A stretch of 44,920 bases of DNA from a virus: the IMG/VR virus record IMGVR_UViG_3300021409_000086, positions 1 through 44,920 of that record; one strand, written 5' to 3'. The translations under genes and the position numbers were made by a program. Every line of letters starts with the position of its first letter. The stretch's first letter is position 1. Positions 1-6,426 of the stretch are shown one piece after another. The notes under the pieces are model-generated. The model was not told the origin of the DNA, searched no databases, and saw only the letters and a program-made list of their open reading frames with translations.

Positions 1-432
1 TCAGGCGTTGTCATGATCGCGAACGCTATACTTCACGACACCCCAAACCACCAGATCGTCCCCTTCCATCACATAGCGTGGCGGATACTTCGGGTTTTCT
101 GACATGAGGATGACACCGCTTTGGGTTCGGTTCAGACGTTTGCAGACGGGCTCGGAGTTGATTGACGCGATCACGATGTCACCGTGAACCGCATCCAGGC
201 TGCGATCTACAATCACCAGGTCGCCCGAATAGATCCCGGCCCCCTGCATGCTGTCACCCTCGATCTTCACTAGGTAAACGTGCGGGGCGCGGATGTCGAA
301 AAGCTCATCGAGCGAAATGTGCTTTTCGATGTGATCAGCCGCCGGCGACGGAAACCCGGCCGCCACGCGGGACGAGTAGAGAGGCAGCTTTTGGCCGACT
401 GCCGACAACGGGCCCAGGATGGTCACGCTCAT
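1..432 (-). CDS. umuD: UmuD-like SOS mutagenesis protein (S24 peptidase)
   Basis: About 143 residues, the usual UmuD size. UmuD cleaves itself when bound to RecA filaments and then forms DNA polymerase V with UmuC. The Ala25-Gly26 cleavage site, Ser61 in GDSMQG and Lys98 in VCKRL match the Ser/Lys dyad of the family. I use the internal ATG at 432 (MSVTILGP); a longer open frame extends to 552 but crosses the LexA box. The stop codon lies at the first base of the window, so a umuC partner would be outside to the left and is not seen. It could be a host gene or part of a prophage SOS module. Confidence 0.88.
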   Translation of the reverse strand: MSVTILGPLSAVGQKLPLYSSRVAAGFPSPAADHIEKHISLDELFDIRAPHVYLVKIEGDSMQGAGIYSGDLVIVDRSLDAVHGDIVIASINSEPVCKRLNRTQSGVILMSENPKYPPRYVMEGDDLVVWGVVKYSVRDHDNA

Positions 433-457
433 GATGCAAACCTTGCTTGGTGGATAA

Positions 458-473
458 CTGTATATACATACAG
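458..473 (-). promoter_or_regulatory. LexA (SOS) box
   Basis: CTGTATATACATACAG fits CTG-N10-CAG exactly and lies 25 bases upstream of the UmuD-like start, overlapping a TATACA-type -10. It predicts induction by DNA damage. It may also influence the divergent SRAP gene. Confidence 0.9.
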
Positions 474-533
474 TTAACGTTCTTGCTCGCTTGCGGTCAA
501 TCTCATGTGTAGGAAATTTCGACGGGTGACACC

Positions 534-1250
534 ATGTGCGGACGCTACTCAATCTACGAATCGATGGATCACTACCTGAAGGAGCTTGCTCCAGAGCAGC
601 TGGTGATCAACGGATACGACCTGTGGCCAATCGAGCGCTACAACGTCGCGCCATCGACCAGAGTCGAGATCATCCGGCCAATCAATGGCGGACTGAGCGT
701 GGACAAAGTGAAATGGGGATGGTCGCCGTTCTGGGCGAAGAAGGATGCGAAACGTCCCGCACCCATAAACGCCAGGGTCGAGACAGTGATGACGGGGAAG
801 TACTTCAAGCAGCTGTGGCCGAATGGGCGCGCGCTGGCCCCGGCGAACGGCTGGTTTGAATGGGTCAAAGACCCGGACGACCCGAAGAAGAAGCAGCCCT
901 TTTTCATCAGGCTGAAGGAGGAAGGCCCGATGTTCTTCGCCGCGCTGGCTGAAGTGCATCAGGGAATAGAGCCGGACCCGCAGGATGGATTCGTGATCAT
1001 CACTGCGGATTCGGATCAGGGGATGGTGGACATTCACGACCGGCGCCCAGTGGTGCTGAGCCCGGAGCACGCCCGGGAATGGGTTGATCCTGAGACGACG
1101 CCAGAGCGCGCCGGCGAGATAGCGAAAGAGTGCTGCCGACCGACAGAGGAGTTCACATGGTTCGAGGTGAGCAAGGATGTGGGGAATGTGAGCAATCAGG
1201 GCGCGCACCTGATCACGTCTTTGTACGCGATACCTGAGGTTGGCCACTAA
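534..1250 (+). CDS. SRAP family protein (YedK/HMCES-like)
   Basis: 238 residues. SRAP proteins bind abasic sites in single-stranded DNA and form a covalent link through the amino-terminal Cys2, protecting the lesion. The start MCGRY leaves Cys2 at the new N-terminus after Met removal. The family residues are visible: Asn79 in PINAR, Glu109 in GWFEW and His168 in IHDRRPVVL. It is divergent from the UmuD-like gene, so the pair forms a DNA-damage neighbourhood. Length and motifs look intact. Whether it belongs to host or phage cannot be told from the sequence. Confidence 0.93.
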   Translation: MCGRYSIYESMDHYLKELAPEQLVINGYDLWPIERYNVAPSTRVEIIRPINGGLSVDKVKWGWSPFWAKKDAKRPAPINARVETVMTGKYFKQLWPNGRALAPANGWFEWVKDPDDPKKKQPFFIRLKEEGPMFFAALAEVHQGIEPDPQDGFVIITADSDQGMVDIHDRRPVVLSPEHAREWVDPETTPERAGEIAKECCRPTEEFTWFEVSKDVGNVSNQGAHLITSLYAIPEVGH

Positions 1251-1334
1251 TACCCATTCGATAGGCAAACAATCCTGATATACGCCAGCGCTGCTCTAAG
1301 GGCTGATTGGTCGGCGATGATGCCGGCTCAGATA

Positions 1335-1880
1335 CCGAGAACAGATCGTCCAACTATGCAGGGCCCACACTGGCGGTTTTGGATGGAGGCGACGCGGACC
1401 GAATTCGGGGAGAGATGCTTCAACCTGGCTATGACCCAGGCGTCGAAGGGGATCGCGGAGATACCGAAGACGGCTGCTGGCCGGAGCGCAGTGAAGCTGC
1501 TTGGACCAGCCATGGCAGCTTTAAAAGCGCAGAAAGAGCACACCTCTCTGGTTGACGAGGAGGTTTTCAGAATCCGCGCACGCTCGAGCGCTAAAGCGGG
1601 GATGGGCCGATCCGGAAGACCATGTGGGCGCAGGTGGTTAAGAAGGCAGGTTCGGTACCGGCGGCCGTACCAGACCAGGCATACAGACGCCTCGATGATG
1701 CTTTCGGCGGGCGAACATCCAATGTGGGTAGCGCAGCAGATGTGGCATAGCGACTGGACGATCATTGCACGTGTCTATAGGCGGTGGATTCCGCAGTGGA
1801 TCAGGAGGCTGGCCAGAAGGCTAAGCGCATTTTCGGAGTCATTAGAAAAAAATGAAATGCCCGTAGTATCAGAGGGATAA
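1335..1880 (+). pseudogene. Decayed tyrosine integrase, C-terminal part
   Basis: The frame contains a recognisable integrase C-terminus (RYRRPYQTRHT, then HPMWVAQQM and ARVY). Between about 1570 and 1652 the sensible integrase sequence (NPRTLER, GPIRKTMWAQVVKKAG) is in another frame: one base appears lost near 1569 and two near 1652, so the frame recovers. That middle stretch carries a TAA at 1592-1594 where the family normally has Trp. The conserved GHSD reads WHSD and HTY reads HTD. No N-terminal domain is visible. It is a relic of an integration event separate from the integrase at 32.4-33.7 kb. Confidence 0.8.
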
Positions 1881-1900
1881 GAACATGTTGAAATTAGCTT

Positions 1901-1929
1901 TTGACTGTGCTCAGTCGGTAACTCAGAAT
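1901..1929 (+). promoter_or_regulatory. Candidate promoter of the two-gene cassette
   Basis: TTGACT and CAGAAT with a 17-base spacer lie 36 bases upstream of the gene at 1965. The match is reasonable but untested. Confidence 0.4.
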
Positions 1930-1964
1930 GCGCGAAAATCTACCTATGTCATCGGACTTGCGTC

Positions 1965-2357
1965 ATGCCTCACACAAATGGACTTGAATTTCTTGAACCC
2001 CTGCCCGACAGTTGCCCACCGAGCAACGTGACACCACCTACCGAATCTACCCTGTGGAGGCTCCTCAAGTCGGGGTCTCCCTGCGCAGCGGATTTTGTGT
2101 CACAACGCGAGCGTTTACCAACGCGCCCCTATGACGACGAATGCTTGGCAAGGTCGATCTCACTTGTTACTTCGCTTGCGGTATGCAGAGCGGTGGTGAG
2201 AAGCCCCCGAATGAAGTTTAGCCACGCGGTTCCGGTTCCGTATGATCCATCACTGGGTGTGTGGCATAAGGACAGCGAGACACACGTAAATTGGTGGCCT
2301 TTCAAAGAAACAGACCCTGTGGCTCAAGCCGGAGAAGTGGAGAAGCTAAATGGCTAA
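1965..2357 (+). CDS. Unknown protein, first gene of an overlapping pair
   Basis: 130 residues, not recognised. Soluble, with no signal or membrane segment. The N-terminus is Pro-rich; a mixed helical middle follows and the C-terminal third is Trp/His-containing (GVWHKDSETHVNWWPF). The ribosome site before the ATG is weak. It overlaps the next gene by 8 bases, so translation is probably coupled and the two products probably act together. Possible roles are a toxin-antitoxin or defence pair, but no motif decides this. Confidence 0.6.
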   Translation: MPHTNGLEFLEPLPDSCPPSNVTPPTESTLWRLLKSGSPCAADFVSQRERLPTRPYDDECLARSISLVTSLAVCRAVVRSPRMKFSHAVPVPYDPSLGVWHKDSETHVNWWPFKETDPVAQAGEVEKLNG

Positions 2358-3339
2358 GCTTAAGATCGAAAAGGTTTTGCTTAGCTACGAGATACCATTG
2401 GTGGTGCTCGCAAAATCGGGCAAAGGTGACCGTTTTTTGGGCGTGAATTATGAAGACGCCCAGGTTGGTCACAAATTTTATTTCTCACGAATTAAAACAG
2501 AGCACTTGAAACTGCTCTACGCTGAAAAGATTGATGTTCACTACGCGGTGACAAAACTCCATACTGGAAAATATGAGCTTGGAGAACTATGGGGGAAAAG
2601 TGGCGAAGAGTTTAAGACAAAGCGATTTGCTGACTTAAACCCAGACCATCTTCCAGAGCCTGGCATGTTCATCCCAGGGCATGCGCAAGAGAGCCTAAAC
2701 AGCGATTACAAGGTGGTAGATATTGACGGTCGGTGGGAAATCAGCGACTTACGCAAGTTCTCAGATCTGGTTCAAGATTGCTATTCGTTCGGATTCGCAC
2801 TGTTGGGCGCAACAGGAAATGCCGCCAAGGCCAGAATAGACTCGTTATTCCACAAGCATCCTTGGAGAGGTGGATTCAGCTCAGTAAACTTCTTCAAAGA
2901 GCTCTATAAGAATATTCCCCAGGAAGATCGCGCAGGAATCCGAAAGATAGATTATGCCTCTCCCGGCGAAATAAAGTTCTATATGAACGGAGACGTAGCT
3001 GACTCCATACGTGAGCTTGTGCTTGAAATAAATGACGATGAAAGCCCAGCTCATGAAAGCTATCGCACAGCCCGTAGGTTTCTACAAGATAGAAATTGGC
3101 TGAGCAAGTCAGATACAGATATTCAACTAACTGCTTCAGATCTTGTTGAGCTGAGTCAGCTCCTCGACGCAAGTTGCAAAGCATTCGGGCTACAGGACCA
3201 TAGCGATCATATCCTACAACTGGCGAGCGGAGATCCACTTTCAGCGGTAAAGATCGTCCTAGCTTACTTCAGACGATTGCAAGGGTTGGCTGATTACGTG
3301 GCCACTGGAAAAGCCCAAGATATCTTCAGAGACGCGTAA
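2350..3339 (+). CDS. Unknown 329-residue protein (possibly DUF6575-like)
   Basis: The N-terminal third (about 1-90) is beta-rich and begins LLSYEIPLVVLAKSGKGDRFLGV, which reminds me of the DUF6575 family, though I could not check. The rest is helical with no metal site, Walker motif, nuclease motif or membrane segment. The start ATG overlaps the stop of the gene at 1965 by 8 bases. Codon use is clearly more AT-rich than in the phage structural genes, suggesting separate acquisition. A terminator follows about 100 bases downstream. Confidence 0.7.
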   Translation: MAKLKIEKVLLSYEIPLVVLAKSGKGDRFLGVNYEDAQVGHKFYFSRIKTEHLKLLYAEKIDVHYAVTKLHTGKYELGELWGKSGEEFKTKRFADLNPDHLPEPGMFIPGHAQESLNSDYKVVDIDGRWEISDLRKFSDLVQDCYSFGFALLGATGNAAKARIDSLFHKHPWRGGFSSVNFFKELYKNIPQEDRAGIRKIDYASPGEIKFYMNGDVADSIRELVLEINDDESPAHESYRTARRFLQDRNWLSKSDTDIQLTASDLVELSQLLDASCKAFGLQDHSDHILQLASGDPLSAVKIVLAYFRRLQGLADYVATGKAQDIFRDA

Positions 3340-3444
3340 CGACTTTGGATAGTAACGGCTTTATGCCAGCCCCGAGGCTGAAGGCACCGGTGTACGGGGG
3401 CTTGACGCAGCCCCCCTGATTCAACCACATAATATATAAAAATC

Positions 3445-3476
3445 AAGCACTTAGCGTCTAGGGCAGGTGCTTTTTT
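3445..3476 (+). terminator. Candidate intrinsic terminator of the cassette
   Basis: AAGCAC and GTGCTT arms flank a 16-base loop and are followed by a T-run at 3471-3476. A second, perfect 7-bp hairpin (GGGGGCT/AGCCCCC, 3396-3415) without a T-run precedes it. Otherwise 3340-3610 holds nothing I can name. Confidence 0.55.
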
Positions 3477-3610
3477 GTGCCTTTTGGGGCTGGTTTGGCT
3501 CCGGAATGACAGTGTTATGACAGCCTTAGGCGCCGCCGCTTGAGGTTTAGGCATATGAGGCCCACGGAGAACATACGTCTCCAAAGGGTCATCTAGGTGA
3601 GGGGTATGGG

Positions 3611-4222
3611 ATGCTCGGTGTCGAAATTTTTGAGAATGCATATAACGGTCTGATTAAGCGATATGCTGGACTAACGCAGGATGTTTTTCTGGTTCCGACT
3701 GATCATATGAGTACTGATACTGATCTGCTAGATCTATACGGGGTGAGGTACGACGAGAAGCTTTACTTCAAGGATTCCAAGGCCGACGTAAAATCATACG
3801 ATCTAAATGGGGCGGGCGGAGTCACCATCAATTTCTTGTTGTCCGGAATCGGTCGAAGCGCCGTGTTTATCAACGAAAACTGCTTCTCCAATGACACTCG
3901 AGAAGATCTAGTTTGGCTCTGGCGGTATAATGCCCTTCACCATGAGCTCATGCACGCGCTCGACTTCAGCAAGCAGAAAAACTTCAACACATCTCGTCGG
4001 ACTGTGGATCTAGTAGGCGCCGAGGTTTTCGCAGATCAAAAAACGCTACTTCATCTGAAGTCGTTGAGCTCAAACGGATACATGAAAATCGCGCTGCAGC
4101 AGTATGCGCAAAACGCTCAGACTATGGGAAAAAAGGGCGGCATCCGAACAGATATATATAATCGGCTTTTGAAGAAAATCGACAGGAAGACATTGGATCA
4201 TTGGGCGTCAATGGAGATATAG
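3611..4222 (+). CDS. Small HExxH zinc metallopeptidase-like protein
   Basis: 203 residues with HELMH at 111-115 (context NALHHELMHALDF) and Glu138 in LVGAEVF, the HExxH-x22-E spacing expected of a gluzincin-like zinc site. No signal peptide or membrane segment, so it should act in the cytoplasm or be exported by another route. The ATG follows a purine-rich stretch (GGTGAGGGG). It stands alone, on the strand opposite to the phage late genes and at their distal end, where lysogenic conversion genes are often found. The substrate is unknown; the AT-rich codon use suggests recent acquisition. Confidence 0.72.
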   Translation: MLGVEIFENAYNGLIKRYAGLTQDVFLVPTDHMSTDTDLLDLYGVRYDEKLYFKDSKADVKSYDLNGAGGVTINFLLSGIGRSAVFINENCFSNDTREDLVWLWRYNALHHELMHALDFSKQKNFNTSRRTVDLVGAEVFADQKTLLHLKSLSSNGYMKIALQQYAQNAQTMGKKGGIRTDIYNRLLKKIDRKTLDHWASMEI

Positions 4223-4366
4223 CTCCGGGCCTGATCCCGAATGCGCTTGTGCGGATAAGCTGGTGTACTTGGAAATGGGGTTTCAGGGGCTTTCAGGGGC
4301 CACTAATCCCCCTAACCCCCCCCTAAAATCCCTCATTTGGTACAAAAAGTGGTACGAGCACTAGCC
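4223..4366. other. Gene-free stretch with short repeats; candidate prophage edge
   Basis: Contains two tandem copies of TTTCAGGGGC, a C-rich run and two GGTAC half-sites 12 bases apart (4339-4343, 4351-4355). It separates the plus-strand cargo from the minus-strand late operon. I found no matching copy at the right side of the window, so an att assignment is a guess. Confidence 0.25.
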
Positions 4367-4585
4367 TCATTTAATATCAGGCCCTTGGCACTCAAACCCA
4401 AAGAACTTCAGTTTCACACCCGGCCTCGTACCTATCCATGCGAGCGTACAAACCCCGACAGCCGCTACCGCCATAGTTCCAACAGGATGTGATCGCGCAA
4501 CTTCTACGGCTGCTTTGAGTATGGAAGGCGCGTGTTTTGCGACGACCTCTCCTGTTTCCGCGATGATTTCTAACTCGCCTGCCAT
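4367..4585 (-). CDS. Small single-span membrane protein, last gene of late operon
   Basis: 72 residues starting MAGELEI; the ATG at 4585 has GGAGG about 10 bases upstream, better than the ATG at 4600. A hydrophobic segment (about residues 34-52, VGTMAVAAVGVCTLAWIG) is followed by a basic, Cys-containing tail. It sits directly after the lysozyme-like gene, so a holin-like or lysis accessory role is possible, but one span and a short tail are not diagnostic. Confidence 0.6.
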   Translation of the reverse strand: MAGELEIIAETGEVVAKHAPSILKAAVEVARSHPVGTMAVAAVGVCTLAWIGTRPGVKLKFFGFECQGPDIK

Positions 4586-4659
4586 TTTCTCAACCTCCAT
4601 GCATAGAAACTCCGGAGAGCATAGAGTCAAACAGTAGCGCTTTGCTATCAACATTTTTA

Positions 4660-5106
4660 TTAAGCCAGCGCCCTTTGCACACCCTCGGCAATTACTGGCG
4701 CCGCGTAAGGGACGCTGCCGTTTTCGTGCTGGATGATCGCGGTCGTAATCGCGATCAGTGTGCGAAAGTTGCGCAGATCGACCGGCTGATTCGGCGCAAT
4801 GCCCACGCCTGCGGCCACGGCCTTGATGTACGACTCGGTGTCGTTTTCGACGCCGGGCGCCCAGCGGTTGATGACCTCGCGCACCGTGTCGATGCCCTGC
4901 CCGCCAATCCCCGCCATTCCATCCTTGCCACGGTAGGCCAGCACCAGCTTCGCCAGCGCGCGTATACCGTTCTCAGCCGTGTCGAACCGGGCAAAGCGCT
5001 TCTCAATCGAAGGATCTGGCGGTAGCTGGCCTTGCCACTGGTTGCGGGGGTTGTAGTCGATGTTGCCAGGGTTGTTGTTGCGAACCCCTCGGGTAACTGT
5101 CGGCAT
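4660..5106 (-). CDS. Lysozyme-like virion or lysis protein
   Basis: 148 residues beginning RGVRNNNPGNIDYN, the opening typical of small Pseudomonas phage proteins annotated as 'structural protein P5' or endolysin, with a lysozyme-like fold acting on peptidoglycan. The Asn-rich NNNPGNI followed by a W-x-G-Q loop and helical body fit the family. Start ATG has TGGAG 8-9 bases upstream. It lies after the tail-fibre genes instead of within the holin/spanin cassette at 28.5-29.4 kb, which has no endolysin, so this is the best candidate for the phage muralytic enzyme. Confidence 0.72.
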   Translation of the reverse strand: MPTVTRGVRNNNPGNIDYNPRNQWQGQLPPDPSIEKRFARFDTAENGIRALAKLVLAYRGKDGMAGIGGQGIDTVREVINRWAPGVENDTESYIKAVAAGVGIAPNQPVDLRNFRTLIAITTAIIQHENGSVPYAAPVIAEGVQRALA

Positions 5107-5123
5107 TCACTTTTCTCCAGGCG

Positions 5124-5147
5124 AAAAAAAGCCCGCACTGGGCGGGC
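5124..5147 (-). terminator. Intrinsic terminator directly before the lysozyme-like gene
   Basis: On the minus strand GCCCGC and GCGGGC arms are followed by seven T. The ribosome binding site of the gene at 5106 lies just downstream. It belongs to a set of four such sites in this operon. Confidence 0.7.
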
Positions 5148-5165
5148 ATGGTGTCGGGGGGGTTG

Positions 5166-5390
5166 TTATGCAGTCGACGCCGGGTCCTGCGCAGGCGTTT
5201 CCGGCACGGCCTTCGCAGTGACGGTCACCTTCGCGGAATAGCTGTTGAGCAGCTGAGCGGTGCGGATCTGCGATTGAGGAAAGGCCGCAAGCACCTCGCG
5301 CGCTTTGGCGTCCGCCTCGGCCTCAGTCGCAAATTCAAGTTGGTTGTTTGGATCGAACGAGTTGCTCGAATTGATAACGATGTAGGGCAT
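5166..5390 (-). CDS. Small unknown protein downstream of the tail fibre genes
   Basis: 74 residues starting MPYIVINSS; the ATG at 5390 has GGAG 10 bases upstream, favouring it over the ATG at 5423. The body is a short alpha/beta unit (FATEAEADAKAREVLAAFP) with a Pro/Ala-rich tail. Proteins of this size are common next to fibre genes; a role as fibre chaperone is conceivable but not shown. Confidence 0.6.
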   Translation of the reverse strand: MPYIVINSSNSFDPNNQLEFATEAEADAKAREVLAAFPQSQIRTAQLLNSYSAKVTVTAKAVPETPAQDPASTA

Positions 5391-5444
5391 TTTTGAATCT
5401 CCGTTGTGTTTGACTTGCTTCATGAAAGTTTTGGGATGTTACGG

Positions 5445-6137
5445 TCAGTAGCCAGCGACGTTGACGATTAGCCATCGAGAGGGATATTCGCTTGAGCCGA
5501 CTTGATTGGCAGAGTCAACGCGAGCATTGGTGTAGGTCGCTGTGTCTTTCAGCTGAAACTGGTTCCCAGATACCTTGCCCAGATGCAGCCAGCTCTGCAC
5601 AAACTTGACGCTGGAGTTTGACGGGTCTGTAGGACTCGCCGTTACTACGTATCGATAGCCGAAGTCGCACATTAGAAATGCAGGCTTGGCATCGTAACTT
5701 CTAGTCTGGTCCTCACTTACTTTAGATGATTCGAGATAGTCCATTACCCGAAGATATCTTTTGTTCGAGTCGAAAACCAAAGATCCTGCGGCGTCTCGAA
5801 TTTCAATACCGCTATTTCCGGCTGATGAGCTAGAAGGCTGGGCGAAGATGAAATACTCAACGGTCTGCGCTGAGGTCTCGCCGTTATAGATCATCCATGT
5901 GTAAGTATTTCCGCTGATAGAACTGATGGAAGCATAAGAAAATCCAGACGAGTTGATCGCTATTACCGGATCGACACCTGAATATGAAACGGTGACGTAT
6001 GAGACAACTCCGCCACCTCCCGCAGCATTGGAGCCCGGGATATTCACACTTCCTTTCTGCTTGAACTCCAGGTTCCTGTAATCGCCATCGATCTGGATGA
6101 AATTGGAATCGTTGAACACTTGTATGCCTGCGGCCAT
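5445..6137 (-). CDS. Tail-tip or fibre protein, 230 residues
   Basis: Begins MAAGIQVFNDSNFIQIDG, an opening shared in outline with the neighbouring 95-residue protein (MPQGLQVFDANGVLTMDI). A Gly-rich linker (NAAGGGGVV) separates the N-terminal unit from a beta-rich, Ser/Thr/Tyr-rich body without Cys-pair or enzyme motifs. It lies just after J and ends the adhesion module. A short-fibre or receptor-binding role is inferred from position and composition. Confidence 0.65.
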   Translation of the reverse strand: MAAGIQVFNDSNFIQIDGDYRNLEFKQKGSVNIPGSNAAGGGGVVSYVTVSYSGVDPVIAINSSGFSYASISSISGNTYTWMIYNGETSAQTVEYFIFAQPSSSSAGNSGIEIRDAAGSLVFDSNKRYLRVMDYLESSKVSEDQTRSYDAKPAFLMCDFGYRYVVTASPTDPSNSSVKFVQSWLHLGKVSGNQFQLKDTATYTNARVDSANQVGSSEYPSRWLIVNVAGY

Positions 6138-6425
6138 CTAAAAAACTCCATACAGAACCAGCATGCTGTCCCTTCCGGCCGTCCAGGATATGTTCAGCCC
6201 AGACACTGTGATTTCAGTCCTGGCAGCGGATCCCTGCTTGATGCCAATCGGCGGCTGGGCCTGTTTGATGATAAAGGCCTGCCTACTGCTGCCAGGGGCG
6301 GCCACGGTAATTGACCCAGACACCCCGGCCTGAGTCGCAAAAGACCCCACTATCTTCGCAACAAAGTCATTGATATCCATTGTCAAGACTCCGTTAGCGT
6401 CGAAGACCTGCAATCCCTGCGGCAT
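6138..6425 (-). CDS. Small tail-tip protein following J
   Basis: 95 residues, beta-rich. The N-terminal GLQVFDANGVLTMDI matches the pattern of the next gene, suggesting a common docking unit. It starts one base beyond the J stop and ends immediately before the ATG at 6137, so J and both small genes form a tight unit. Function inferred from position only. Confidence 0.65.
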   Translation of the reverse strand: MPQGLQVFDANGVLTMDINDFVAKIVGSFATQAGVSGSITVAAPGSSRQAFIIKQAQPPIGIKQGSAARTEITVSGLNISWTAGRDSMLVLYGVF

Positions 6426-6426
6426 A

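Noticed and set aside
3396-3439. TTGACG followed by an AT-rich stretch as a promoter
   Set aside because: The spacer to TAATAT would be 22 bases, too long for a normal promoter.
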